From Oopsacas minuta (lineage: Eukaryota; Porifera; Hexactinellida; Lyssacinosida; Leucopsacidae), in the NCBI GenBank assembly GCA_024704765.1, contig JAKMXF010000336.1:62001-126000 (forward strand): a stretch of DNA of 64,000 nucleotides, in the 5' to 3' direction. Both the position numbers and the translations under genes were made by a program. Of this stretch, positions 43,613 through 54,395 are shown one piece after another (the stretch's first letter is position 1; each line of letters opens with the position of its first letter). The notes beneath the pieces are model-generated. The model saw only the letters and a program-made list of their open reading frames with translations. It had not been told where the DNA came from and searched no databases.

Positions 43613-44776
43613 GTGAGTTAATATCTATTTGTAACTAACAAGCTTCATTTACTTGGGTGGCGAGGCTATTGTGACTACGGGGACTAAGTCCCCGAAATTG
43701 AAATTCTCGCCCCTTCCCAATAATTCCGGACTATCAGTAATGAGCTGTTATTGTTTAGTTGCCATCCGCATTCGTGCCTCGGGTGGTATTGTTACGCACG
43801 ATATACAATATATAACAGTACTTGAGATAGCATATTACCTCGAATATTTATTCGCCCCCTGAAGCTCCTAGAATGAATGACTGCTTAAAATGAATCGTCA
43901 GTTCTCCTTTATTTTTATTTATTATTATTCAGATAAATACACATAATGCAAGTTCATAGGATTATATCGAAATTATCGTGTTTACAAAATTGAAACTTCC
44001 CTCTCAAGAGGGCTTGGAATATCTAATCGCCCCGGATATTATTCGAGGTAATATGATATTCATGGGATTCTGAATTCATTATCCATCGAATACTACAAAG
44101 TACAGAACTCTCATAAAATTCAACATCCATGGTTCTTCCTATATATTATATTAATATCCTCTGTAGCCCCTTCCCAATTTATGAGTATCGTAAACTGTGG
44201 CTACTTTGGCCCACTGGGTTTGCTTCAAGTAACACCATGGACACTCATATCGTAGTATTTTGAGGAGAGTATAGAATTCTGAGATTTAAGTACCTAACAC
44301 GAATTGTACCTGTGGTTCATTGTAATACTCAACTATCTATACACTGGAGATGTAATGTGGCTTACAAATTACAATATTTCACCTATATACAGTATACAAA
44401 GTGATGATTATTTACTTATTTTTGGTTTAGCAAAATGACTGAATAACATTTTATTGATTTTAATAAAGTAATTAGAGTTTCAGGAAGTGCGCAAGTAAAC
44501 ATGAAGCGTTACTATATTAAATGATCCATCGTTGTAAACATAAAACATCTCTTTCCCTCTAAACGAATTGTGTCTTAATTAAAGAATATTTCGGAACAAG
44601 ATATCAGAGTTTAATGAATTCCATACATAAAACTTATTTAAGTAACACAGAATCTCAGCTCACATTTATCACCAAATTCCAATGAACCATATACACAATT
44701 CGTGTTACATACTTAAATCTCAAATTCTATACTCTCCTCAAAATACTACGATATGAGTGTCCATGGTGTTACTTAA
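43613..44776. repeat. Distal part of the NHL/eIF3a unit, ending in an inverted repeat
   Basis: 43613-44590 matches 9876-10840 (the unit before the transposon there). The site of that transposon is empty here, at 44573-44595. The segment 44670-44776 is the inverted copy of about 44225-44320 ('aacaccatggacactcatatcgtag'). No gene is supported, although an ORF exists at 43653-43862. Confidence 0.65.
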
Positions 44777-45160
44777 TCAGAGGCGTCGATCTTGGGGGGC
44801 AAGGGGGCTCTTGCCCCCCAATATTATTTATCATTATTAACTTTTTCAATTTATTCTATTGGAGTTATACTATTATTGCCAATAATTTGGCTTTGTATAT
44901 ATTTGAATTTCAAAGACATACAACAAATTATCCAGCTTTCTTCACTTTATGTAGAGCACCAATTTTCTATTATTAATTAAATTTGTTCGCTAGAGAGTTT
45001 TAGTATTTAATATTTGAGTGATTATTTTGTATTGGTTCATTCTAAAGTGCTCTCGTTTGGTTTCTTAGCACAATTGGCTACACAGCCTTCACTCTCCAAT
45101 ACCTATATTTCGTAATATATATTACTACAGAATCATGGTTACTTGTATTAGATTTCAATA
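44777..45160. other. No gene; GC-rich hairpin at 44790-44822
   Basis: 'cttggggggcaag' pairs with 'cttgccccccaa' across a short loop. The following sequence is AT-rich; the ORF at 44792-44980 starts in the hairpin and has no motif. It may be a MITE end but I found no partner. Confidence 0.4.
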
Positions 45161-45192
45161 GATGTATTCATTCATTCGTTGATGGCAAATAT

Positions 45193-45535
45193 TTGGACAA
45201 CAGTACAGCTGATCTGCTTCCCAGCCCTAAGCGACCAAGAATTCTACAGAGCTCTCCTAACCAACCTAGAGATATAACTTTTCCAATCGATCCAATAATT
45301 CATAGAAAATTTTTACCAATATGGTTCGATAAATACCCATGGTTAGAATGGGATATTCATCTGAATGCAGCCTTTTACTTGCAGACAAGCATACTCAATT
45401 GATTCAATTCGTAGCAGCAAAAGCGAAGAAGCATTTTTTCTAAAGGCTTTAAGAATTGGAAAAAGCTTTAGAAATTTTAAGACTCATGAAATATTGTTTA
45501 AAGAAGTTAAAGAATTTCAAGATAATCTCATTCCG
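45193..45535 (+). pseudogene. hAT transposase N-terminal (TTF-type) fragment
   Basis: The frame reads RPRILQSSPNQPRDITFP, then HRKFLPIWFDKYPWLEWDIH and LNAAF. This is the 'F...WF..YPWLE...DAAFC' pattern at the start of TTF/ZMYM-like domains in hAT transposases. Shortly after, in another frame, come SKGFKNWKKALE and a following His-containing stretch, also family-typical. The Cys pair expected after AF is lost. Stops and a frameshift break it; the rest of the transposase is absent. Confidence 0.6.
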
Positions 45536-46370
45536 TAAAACATTCAAATCTCCTCTATCGAATGATATTAATCTCGTGAATATTTGACAAGTGAAAGTGT
45601 GTCAAATTTGTGACTGAAGTAAATATGCAAAATATATCAAATATGCTGAATCAAATTTCACACATTCGAATTAAACATATCACGAAAATCTGACAAAATA
45701 AATTCTGAGTCAAAACTGACATATAATACTACTAACGTCTACAGGCATCATCCAACGCCCACAGTTTATAATCTGATTCCCCTCACGCTGGACATATGTC
45801 TCGTAACCTTCAGCCATATTCGTTGAGACAAAAGAATCATGTTCTCCTTTCAGAATCAAACTTGGCATTGAATTTTATCATAAACAATTCCTTCTCTCAA
45901 AAATCAGTAAATACATTCCTGTTAAAGTTAATCGGTTAGGGAAATGCATGCTTTTATTTGAATGTATACAGAAAAGTTTGCATATCTTCCTCAACTATTA
46001 AACTTCATACTCGTTCAGTTGTCCGCATAATTCACTGATGAAATTCGCTGCTGACTCCACACTCGTTCTAGGGAATTGGGTTCTAGGAACAAGATTGTTC
46101 CATAACTAGAAGCTACAACACTCTCAAACAGTAAAAGGCTCACCTTACCTCTGTATACCTAGTAGTTAGTTACGCGCCAGGAAGCTACTTAGCAGTGACG
46201 CCAGTACGAATGTCACACTTACCTTCTGATCATGATAATTGCTGGGATTATCTAAAGATTTATTGGTATAGGAGGATTAGTTAGTACTGCGAGACAGAAT
46301 AGTCGCGACAGATCTAATTCGCCCTGAAATATACTTTTGTCTTTAACGAATAAATATATAAGAATGTCAG
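45536..46370 (+). repeat. Dispersed NHL upstream region
   Basis: Matches 7560-8320 (+) and, inverted, 54400-55270. It is a common long upstream flank of NHL copies 2, 7 and 9. It holds no supported gene. Confidence 0.7.
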
Positions 46371-46377
46371 AGCATAG

Positions 46378-46545
46378 CAGGATATACTGTATTCTATTTG
46401 AATTCATTTATGATAGATATTTGATATCTTTCTGTATAGGTCTCTGTATTGATTTGTATTTATAGTTAGAGCTCATTACTTATAGTCAAATAGATAAGTT
46501 ATATTATTTGAATTGTTTCATTATTCTAGTTACAGAACTGAACTA
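46378..46545 (+). promoter_or_regulatory. Conserved 5' flank of NHL copy 7
   Basis: Complete block from 'gatatactgtattcta' to the ATG with few changes. Regulatory role inferred. Confidence 0.5.
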
Positions 46546-47415
46546 ATGGCTACAGCTAACACTTTAGAGAGAAAATTCTCTGTAAACTATAAGAGCAAGA
46601 TGCGACCTATAGTCAGTGTTTATGAAAGGGGAAAGGGACTAGAAAATCTTTATAACCCAAATGGAGTGACTATTGATAATTCTACTGGAGATATCTATGT
46701 AGCAGATTGCTCAAAGAATTGTGTGAAAGTATTCGATTGTAATGGTAAGATTATGTTTAAATTTGGAGATGAGGAAGGAGAAGGGAAGATGAATTCTCCA
46801 ACCGGGTTAGCTATATGTAGAGATAGAATTCTTATTTCACAAAGAAACAACTGTATTTTGAATTATCAAGTGAATGGGAAGTTTATTTCTAAAATAGGGA
46901 AACCTGGGAAAAGAGAACTGGAATTTGATCATCCTCGTGGCCTGGCATTCGATGAATCTAACGGAGAGGTATACATATGCGATTCTAATAATCATCGTAT
47001 TCAGATACTGTCCCAGGAGCTTACCTACAAGACACAGTTTGGAAAAGGGAATCTCAAATCTCCTCGTGATGTTGAACTTACAAAAGAATTCATTTATATT
47101 CTTGATCGATCTGAACTTTGTCTTCATCTGTACAACTACAATCGTATTCTACATAAGAGTATTATCTCTACAGGATATGAATTACAGCTGAGGATTCCCA
47201 TATTCTTCTGTATTGACAATTCTAACAATATTCTTATTACAGATTGTTATTCTAGCTCCATTTCTATTTTCAATTCTCAACTTAATTTGATAGACAAGAT
47301 TTCATTAACTTCTCCTGCCGGTATTACAGTAGATAACAAAGGAAAAGTTATTGTAGTTTACAAATGGAGGTCTACATCGTCTCAATATGTTTTGAAAATG
47401 TCTCTATTTTGCTAG
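46546..47415 (+). CDS. NHL-repeat propeller protein with altered C-terminus (copy 7)
   Basis: About 289 residues. Variable sites: ENLYNPNG, DCSKNC, MNSPTG, SQRNNC, FDHPRG, CDSNNHR, SPRD, LDRSELC, QLRIPIFF, TDCYSSS. The end differs from its relatives: near 47358 'gtttacaaatgg' replaces 'gtttgtaatgg'. This shifts the frame and replaces the usual last strand (VVCNGGEHRFNIF) with VVYKWRSTSSQYVLKMSLFC. The final strand normally closes the propeller ring, so this copy may fold less well. The N-terminus is also changed (ERKFSVNYKSKMRP). Confidence 0.8.
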   Translation: MATANTLERKFSVNYKSKMRPIVSVYERGKGLENLYNPNGVTIDNSTGDIYVADCSKNCVKVFDCNGKIMFKFGDEEGEGKMNSPTGLAICRDRILISQRNNCILNYQVNGKFISKIGKPGKRELEFDHPRGLAFDESNGEVYICDSNNHRIQILSQELTYKTQFGKGNLKSPRDVELTKEFIYILDRSELCLHLYNYNRILHKSIISTGYELQLRIPIFFCIDNSNNILITDCYSSSISIFNSQLNLIDKISLTSPAGITVDNKGKVIVVYKWRSTSSQYVLKMSLFC

Positions 47416-48110
47416 TCTTCATAGCTTTGTTTCACTTTTCTTTCCTCCAATATTATGTATTATTCCTTATTGTTATTTCATATCTTATTGAGGATGCCTT
47501 TATGTTATAAAGACGCCATAAGCCCGCATTCTATTTCTCTCTTTGCGATTAACGTCAAATAGCCAAAACTTCAATACGATATTCCCCATAATTCAGATAT
47601 CATTAGTTCCTCTCCTTTAGGGAGATGCACAGTGGTGTTTTTCCAAATAACGAAGTAGGTTGTGAGTGCTCTTCATTTCAGTTAAGCTATTTCTTAGAAA
47701 ACTTAGTCGAAAGGTTAGCCCCGCGCCTGCCTCCTTCCCCTAAGCACCACTAGAGACTCTTCGAGGACTAACAATTTGATATTGATATAATATTGCCTTA
47801 TGTATCACATTTTTAGTGCTTTTATTACAGTCGATATTAGTTGTGATATATTATAGGATTTGTTAGTGAATTTCAGATTAGCGAGATGTCATGTACCATA
47901 CGATCAGTTGGTTGTAGTGTAACACCAATTTTGTGATTACAACGATACAACCTGAATCATTAGTAAACCCATGTTTAGGATTATTTATCCTCCATTACTC
48001 TACTAAACTTTATTCAATGCATGACTACTAAATCTGACTTCCAGTCAAAGGCAGGTAGAGTTAACAACTTGTCAACTGTCCTGCTTTCGACTGGAAGTCC
48101 AGGCAAAGTA
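47416..48110. other. Decayed NHL 3' flank, then unassigned sequence
   Basis: 47450-47720 is recognisable flank; 47770-47830 resembles 23400-23460. A small inverted pair 'gacttccagtcaaa' / 'tcgactggaagtc' lies at 48035-48100. No gene. Confidence 0.45.
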
Positions 48111-48400
48111 TAATGTCCGTTGAAATGTAAATATATTGTTGTTTTTGCGAATATTCAGGAAACAATTAGAAATATCTCAAAATTTACGTAGATACTTGCT
48201 ATCAACGGCTACAAAGAGAGTTCATCTTAGAAAATATATCAATAATACATGTGCCATATACGCATATTTGTGAATTACATCGCTCTAAATATATCTATAT
48301 TATAATACTCAAAGGGGCGTCAATTTGGAGAATAATGGATACCTCGATGCGTAATGTGGAGAGTTCATCGCGAAGCGACGAGCCAAAGGCTCGTAGTAAT
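48111..48400. repeat. Satellite-like repeat piece and 'cgcgaagcgacgag' block
   Basis: One unit of the tandem family seen at 39955-40445 plus its usual neighbour 'gttcatcgcgaagcgacgagccaaaggctcg', which also occurs at 36505, 40590 and 55985. No gene. Confidence 0.6.
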
Positions 48401-49369
48401 GTATAACAAAATTGTAATTATACTATAGAAGATCCTCGGCTTGAACTCAGTGCCAAACATATTACTCAAATATACAAAACTAAATTATATCTAAAGATGA
48501 CAAAAATATTATTGCGAACTATGCACGCGAAACTTTATGTACCTAAAGATTCACATAAATAGTGAGGCGGCTCAGGCCGCCCGTGCTCCGCCGGCCCTGA
48601 CAAGTATACCGCTGTACGCATTAAACAGGTAGCCACTATATAGAGTTCATTGCAATGGGAATTCCTTTTCTATAAACTCTATTATTCTTCAATTATAATA
48701 CATCTACGTATTCGTTTCTAAAATTGGTAATTATGGAAATGAAATATAATCAATATACCTAAGTTGACTATTTCATTGGAAAAATTGGTCGCACATTTAG
48801 CCTTGTAAATCACAGAATATTTTATCAGAACAGCTTTCAAGCATTTCTTTTTACTTCTCACATAGGTGATAATCAATTATCTCAATTTTGTCGAGAAATC
48901 AATAAATATCAAGTAATACCTCATAAATGACTTTTCATAATTCTATCCACGAATATTATTTGTACTACCTTTCGGCTGGATAACTACTATTGTGTCCCAC
49001 TGTAGTAATTTGTAGAGCTCTACAAGATATTCATATATTTGTGATAATTATTGTTAAGTACTCATTCACAGAAATTTCTTTACATATGATCACAGCATTC
49101 TATACACTAAGGCAATGGCAATCTATTCAAATTCTGGACCATGGATGGCAATTACCCTGGACTTTCAAAATTTCAAATAATTATCCTAACGCTATTCTAA
49201 AGTGCTCTAATGTAATATTTGTTATATTTTAATGATTTACACCCTCCTAACCCAATTATAATTATCATATTAAAATACTTTAATAGAAGAAACACAATTC
49301 ATTATTCACAATACTGTACTAGATAAGTATATATCAATAAATACAGATAAAATGATAATAATTCATTTA
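48401..49369. other. No recognisable gene
   Basis: Only chance ORFs (for example 48990-49232) and AT-rich sequence. No repeat family is recognised. Confidence 0.4.
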
Positions 49370-49440
49370 CAGTGAAGCCTACCAAAGCGGGGAGGTTGAA
49401 CCCCCAAAGATTCGGTCCACCGCTTCGGGAGGTTCCACTG
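49370..49440. mobile_element. 71-bp pogo-like MITE
   Basis: Ends CAGTGAAGCCTACCAAAGCGG and (inverted) CAGTGGAACCTCCCGAAGCGG pair over about 21 bp, with TA at 49368-49369 and 49441-49442. CAGTG-A-CCTC ends with a TA duplication are typical of pogo/Tigger elements. It is too short to code. Confidence 0.75.
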
Positions 49441-49442
49441 TA

Positions 49443-50105
49443 TTGTCTGGCTCTTCGTTCTCTCACTCTCTCCACTCGTCATGCCGGCATGTAGTAATAG
49501 TTGAATACCGTAATCTATAACAAAATAACAAAGAATATTATGCATATTTTCTTACAAATAACTTACATATAGCTCAACAATTTAGAGATGAATTTTTATC
49601 AAATCAATTCAAAATTATATACTTTATATTCACGTTAGTATTAGTTAAGTATTTGCTACATTAGACAGCAAAAATTAAGTTAGTATTCACAAAGGAAAAC
49701 TAAGTACAAACTAAGTATTTAGTTAATTTCCCTTACGGAACTAAGTCTTTCTTAAGTCTAGTCTGGATGTAACTTAAATCAACATATTTGTATTATAAGA
49801 GTGTACTTTCCTAGGTTAGATGTTTTATCATATTTAAGATTCCTTCTTGTCATGTAATTCACTTTTATTACGAAAATTCGACTGCTGAAGAGAACTACCA
49901 CAGTATTTAACTATAAATATGATTAAATCGATATTATATATGAATTTTGAAAAATTGAAAACATTTCAAAATATCCATAAATCCCAAATAGGCTCAAATT
50001 TTCTAATTGATTTTCTATTTATTCCAAATTTTCCATTTACTGTTAGTGTACTATTTAAATTCATAAAATTATAGAAATTTGATATCTCTCTGTATAGGTT
50101 TCTGT
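49443..50105. other. Unassigned, with a repeat piece related to 63.0 kb and 1.4 kb
   Basis: 49560-49690 is the inverted counterpart of about 62970-63080 ('gctacattagacagcaaaa'). 49850-49990 matches 641-675 and 1415-1495. 50045-50105 is the start of the conserved NHL 5' flank. No gene. Confidence 0.5.
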
Positions 50106-50606
50106 CAGAGATGGAACCGGTCAGCTTTTTCATGACCCGACCCAACCGATCTGGTTTAAAACTCGACCCGACCCGACCGGCCGGTCGACTGGTCGACTGG
50201 TAACTTTAACTATGCACTGACTGGCCAAAAGTGTTGGAACACCCTGCCACTTGTGACACAAGTGGCACACGGCGAGAATATGTTGAATATTCTGTGGATA
50301 TAGCAGAAAGTAGAAAATCTCTTTTGCTCAAGTTTGATGAATTATTATTTATTCAAAAATGTATGAAATAATTTTCAATAATTTGTCTATAACTAATGTG
50401 GCATTTATATTGGTGCCATGTGCTAATTGTGGCCCTGGCGTTCGAATACTTTTGGCTAGGCAGTATATAATGGATGATTATACACATAAATCCTATTTAA
50501 TACAGAAGTTTTTGGTCAATATGATTACAGTATCAAAATCAGATTTACCATATTCAGAAATTATGACCGACCGGTACCCGACCCGACCCGACCGGTTCCA
50601 TTTCTG
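50106..50606. mobile_element. hAT-type element, 501 bp, inserted in the NHL copy 8 5' flank
   Basis: Ends CAGAGATGGAACCGGTC and (inverted) CAGAAATGGAACCGGTC. Flanks GTTTCTGT (50098-50105) and GTCTCTGT (50607-50614) form an 8-bp target duplication of the conserved flank word 'gtctctgt', single in every other copy. GC-rich 'gacccgacc' repeats occupy both ends. The ORF at 50359-50619 inside it is not supported. Confidence 0.92.
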
Positions 50607-50712
50607 GTCTCTGTATTGATTTGTATTTATAGTTAGAGCTCATTACTTATAGTCAAATAGATAAGTTATATTATTTGAATTGTTTCATTATTCTAGTTAC
50701 AGAACTGAACTA
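50607..50712 (+). promoter_or_regulatory. Proximal part of the conserved 5' flank, NHL copy 8
   Basis: The last 106 bp before the ATG are intact ('gtattgatttgtatttatag' onward). The outer part of the block now lies 500 bp further away, because of the hAT insertion. Confidence 0.5.
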
Positions 50713-51699
50713 ATGGCTACAGCTAATACCTTAGAGAGAATATTCTCTGTGAACAATAGGAGCAGGATACAACCTATAGTCAGTCTTTGTAAAAGGGGAG
50801 AGGGGCTAGAAAATCTTAATTACCCAAATGGAGTGACTATTGATAATTCTACAGGAGATATCTATGTAGCAGATTGTGAGAATAATTGTGTGAAAGTATT
50901 CGATTGTAATGGTAAGATTATGTTTAAATTTGGAGATGAGGAAAGAGAAGGAAAGATGTATCGTCCGAATGGGTTAGCTATATGTAGGGATAGAATTCTT
51001 ATTTCACATAGAAACGACTGTATTCTGACATATCAACTGAATGGGAAGTTTATTTCTAGAATAGGGAAACATGGGAAAGGAGAATTGGAATTTGATTATC
51101 CTCTTGGGCTGACATTTGAGGAATCTAGCAGTGAGGTATACATATGCGATTCTGAAAATAATCGTATTCAGATACTGTCCAAGGAACTTACTTACAAGAC
51201 ACAGTTTGGACAAGATTACCTCAAATCTCCTCTTGATGTTAAACTTACAAACGAATTCATTTATATTCTTGATCGATCTGAACTTTGTCTTCATCTCTAC
51301 GACTATCATCTTATTCTACATAAGAGTATTATTTTCAGAGGAGATGGATTTGAGCAGATTAGTCTCATTTTCTTCTGTATTGACAATTCTAACAATATTC
51401 TTATTACAGATATTGCTTCTCGCTATATTTTTATTTTCAACTCTCAATTATATTTAATCCACGAGCTATTTATAACTTATTCTACCGGTATTACAGTAGA
51501 TAACAGAGGAAGAGTTATTATAGTTTGTGATGGAGGTGAACATTGTCTCAATATATTTTGTTGTTTTTATATTTTGCTAATATTCATACTTTTGTTTATG
51601 TTTCTATTTAGAATAACTATTTTGTTACATTTGAAGAAACTATATGTATCATACCTTTTTGACATTTCACATCTTATAGAGGTTGCCTTTAATTTATAA
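50713..51699 (+). CDS. NHL-repeat propeller protein with stop-loss hydrophobic tail (copy 8)
   Basis: About 328 residues. Variable sites: ENLNYPNG, DCENNC, MYRPNG, SHRNDC, FDYPLG, CDSENNR, LDRSELC, EQISLIFF, TDIASRY. The usual TGA after ...CLNIF has become TGT (51560-51562). The frame runs about 45 codons into the 3' flank and adds a very hydrophobic stretch (FYILLIFILLFMFLFRITIL) that could act as a membrane anchor. The N-terminus resembles copy 4 (FSVNNRSRIQP). Confidence 0.82.
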   Translation: MATANTLERIFSVNNRSRIQPIVSLCKRGEGLENLNYPNGVTIDNSTGDIYVADCENNCVKVFDCNGKIMFKFGDEEREGKMYRPNGLAICRDRILISHRNDCILTYQLNGKFISRIGKHGKGELEFDYPLGLTFEESSSEVYICDSENNRIQILSKELTYKTQFGQDYLKSPLDVKLTNEFIYILDRSELCLHLYDYHLILHKSIIFRGDGFEQISLIFFCIDNSNNILITDIASRYIFIFNSQLYLIHELFITYSTGITVDNRGRVIIVCDGGEHCLNIFCCFYILLIFILLFMFLFRITILLHLKKLYVSYLFDISHLIEVAFNL

Positions 51700-52090
51700 T
51701 GACGCCATAAATCCGCACTCTCTTTCTATTTCTGGTTTTGCGATCAACCCCAAATTTCTATCCTAAAACCTTGATACGATATTCTCCATAATTCAGATAT
51801 CATATGTTCCTCTCCCGTAGGGACATGTTCAGTGATGTTTTACCAAAAAACAAAGTGCGATGATGCCTTCCTCATAAAGTGGACTCGATATTTGTTGTGA
51901 CATATTATATAACTGGGTAGTGAATTTCAGGTTAACGAGGTGTCATGTACATAGACGTCGGACTTTTCATAATTCGGAATAAAGCTAACGGGGCCAGGCC
52001 CACGAGGCTTTGGGTTCATTACGTCATACATAGTGTGTCTCGTATAATAAGTCTTAAACATTTTATTTAGCCAACAACATTGAACAAAAG
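51700..52090. other. Decayed NHL 3' flank, no gene
   Basis: 51700-51900 is a diverged version of the common flank without the eIF3a exon. The remainder is unassigned. Confidence 0.45.
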
Positions 52091-52599
52091 CATAATCTCT
52101 ATAGAGTTTGTACCAATTATATTCGCCGATTTCAATATTTTACTTGGCTCTGCCTTACTAGCCAATTCTTTGAAGTCAAATCTACCCTTAGCATTTCCTA
52201 ATAAGTTCAATTCTTTCTGAAGTCTGGAAGAGATTTTGGAATTATTTGTTATGATATTTTGTAGTATTTCACAGGTCTTTTCGTGATCTCCTAACCCTGA
52301 TCATGAAGCAGCCATTCTAAATTGAATTTTGTCAGCAGTGGTGTCAAGTTTCGCGGCAGTCTCTGCATCTGAGAGAGATCTTTCAAAATGTTCCAACTGG
52401 ATATAGCATTGAGCTCGATTGCTCCAATAGACATGATTGATTTTGTCTATATCAATTGAGAGGATATAGCAACTGATTGCCCTTTCATAGCTCTCTGTTT
52501 TGTAGTATTCGTTTCCTTCCTTCTTGCAATCATCCCTAGATTTTCATGGATATAATCTTGTTTCTAAAATCACAATAACTTCATCTGGAGATTCTTGTC

Positions 52600-52600
<1 letters not shown>
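52091..52600 (-). pseudogene. TPR-SET (SMYD4-like) pseudogene fragment
   Basis: Minus-strand frame: KKEGNEYYKTESYERAISCY, NRAQCYIQLEHFERSLSDAE, LDTTADKIQFRMAAS, then TGA (52303-52301), then SGLGDHEKTCEILQNIITNN and a further stretch NLLGNAKGRFDFKELASK. This is the TPR part of the gene seen at 14.8-16.3 kb, cleaner than that copy except for the shared TGA. The SET domain is missing. A (TA)n run adjoins its 5' side. Confidence 0.7.

Positions 52601-52602
<2 letters not shown>

Positions 52603-52630
<28 letters not shown>
52603..52630. repeat. (TA)n microsatellite
   Basis: About 14 uninterrupted TA units, immediately upstream (minus strand) of the TPR-SET fragment and near its break point. Confidence 0.95.
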
Positions 52631-52633
<3 letters not shown>

Positions 52634-53367
52634 ATCTATCAGAATCTAGGCATGATTCGACTATAATTATTATATCGTGACCTCGAATGTTGACTAAAGT
52701 TCGTTGCATCTAGGATTCTTTCCTCCTGCCTTTGGTTAAATGTAACATAACTATCATGATAATTCCATGTAATACGTAGGTAAATCTCATCTGTATGCTT
52801 CGCTCTCTAAACTTTGGCTGATCTTTGATGAAACCAAACCTGTATTTTCCAGTATTATTCCAAGGTCAAATAATTCTTTCAGGATAAAACGAAGAGAGGC
52901 ATCACCTAAACTTTTTCCATAACTTTGTATTAGACTCAAAGTGGCCACCAACAATTACCTAGCCATCAATACAATTTGTCGAAATTGTGTCATTCAAAAG
53001 TTGGCTCGTTGTTGAGTTAAGGTAGAGACCATGGATGATAATTTTTAATGATTATTAAATTAGGGAACGCGGCATTAGTTCTATTCCTCTAGTAGTCATT
53101 AGTTCTAATTTTCTTTTGTAGACGTTAGTTCTACTTTTTCAATGTGTCCATTTAGGCGCTGCATTAGGTCGAATTAAGATGTTGTGATAGATCGAATATA
53201 TTTTAGCTATGTTGTCGATAGATCGATATAGCAAATGGATTTATAGAAACGAGGACTTGATAGGGAATAATACAAAATATGAAATAGTACAATTTGTTGA
53301 AATATAACAACTGATAATTCTAAAGGGAACATGAATGATTGAATGATTATTAGTAAAATAGAAATTA
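52631..53367. other. No recognisable gene
   Basis: Unique AT-rich sequence with a short degenerate 'ttagttcta' repetition at 53070-53135. From 53210 onward it is the 3' flank of NHL copy 9. Confidence 0.45.
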
Positions 53368-54222
53368 TCAATATATATTGAGATGACCTCCATAACAAAC
53401 CACAATAACTCTTCCTCTGTTATCTACTGTAATACCGGTAGGATAATCTATAGGTATCTTGTGTATCAAATCAAATTGAGAGTTGAATATTGAAATAGAG
53501 CCAGAAGAAATGATATCAGAAGAATCTGTAATAAGAATATTGTTAGAATTGTCAATATAGAAGTAATATGGATAAATCAGCTGTAATATATCTCCTCCAG
53601 AAATAATACTCTTATGAAGAATATGTGCATAGTTGTATAGATGAAGACAAGGATTAGATCGATCTAGAATATAAATGAATTCTTTTGTGAGTTTGATAAC
53701 AAGAGGAATTCTGAGGTTATCTTTTCCGAAATGTGTCTTGTAGATAAGTTCTTTGGACAGTATCTGAATACGATTATTATTAGCATCACATATGTATACG
53801 TCTCCGTTGGATTCATCAAATGTAAGACCACGAGGATAATCAAATTCCAATTCTCCTTTCCCAGGTTTCCCTATTCTAGAAATAAACTCTCCGTTCAATT
53901 GATAATTCAAAATACAGTGGCTACGTTGTGTAATTAGAACTCGATCTCGATATATAGTTAACCCAACTGGAAAATTCATCTTTCCTTCTCCTTCCTCATC
54001 TCCAAATTTAAACATAATCTTACCATTACAATCGAATACTTTCACACAATTATTCCAGGAATCTGCTACATAGATATCTCCAGTAGAATTATCAATAGTC
54101 ACTCCTTCTGGCCCATCAAGAAATCCTAATTCCTCTCCCCATTTACAACCACTGACTATAGGTTGTATCTTGCTCTTATAGTCTACAGAGAATATTCTCT
54201 CTAAAGTATTAGCTGTAGCCAT
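53368..54222 (-). CDS. NHL-repeat propeller protein, short form (copy 9)
   Basis: About 284 residues. This copy has the most changed first loop: CKWGEELGFLDGPEG instead of ...LENLxxPxG. Other variable sites: DSWNNC, MNFPVG, TQRSHC, FDYPRG, CDANNNR, NLRIPLV, QLIYPYYF, TDSSDIISSGS (long loop as in copies 6 and 11). The C-terminus is GGHLNIY, short like copy 4. It is one of only two copies on the minus strand. Its outer upstream region (54.4-55.2 kb) is shared, inverted, with copies 2 and 7. Confidence 0.85.
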   Translation of the reverse strand: MATANTLERIFSVDYKSKIQPIVSGCKWGEELGFLDGPEGVTIDNSTGDIYVADSWNNCVKVFDCNGKIMFKFGDEEGEGKMNFPVGLTIYRDRVLITQRSHCILNYQLNGEFISRIGKPGKGELEFDYPRGLTFDESNGDVYICDANNNRIQILSKELIYKTHFGKDNLRIPLVIKLTKEFIYILDRSNPCLHLYNYAHILHKSIISGGDILQLIYPYYFYIDNSNNILITDSSDIISSGSISIFNSQFDLIHKIPIDYPTGITVDNRGRVIVVCYGGHLNIY

Positions 54223-54395
54223 TAGTTCAGTTCTGTAACTAGAATAATGAAACAATTCAAATAATATAACTTATCTATTTGACTATAAGTAATGAGCTCT
54301 AACTATAAATACAAATCAATACAGAGACCTATACAGAGAGATATCAAATTTATATAATTACATTAATTCAAATAGAATACAGTATATTCTGCTGT
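54223..54395 (-). promoter_or_regulatory. Conserved 5' flank of NHL copy 9
   Basis: Complete conserved block on the minus strand, including the 28-bp part missing in copy 1. Regulatory role inferred. Confidence 0.5.

Noticed and set aside
50359-50619. 86-codon ORF upstream of NHL copy 8
   Set aside because: It lies inside the 501-bp hAT element and its end reads through the GC-rich terminal repeat; it does not resemble a transposase.
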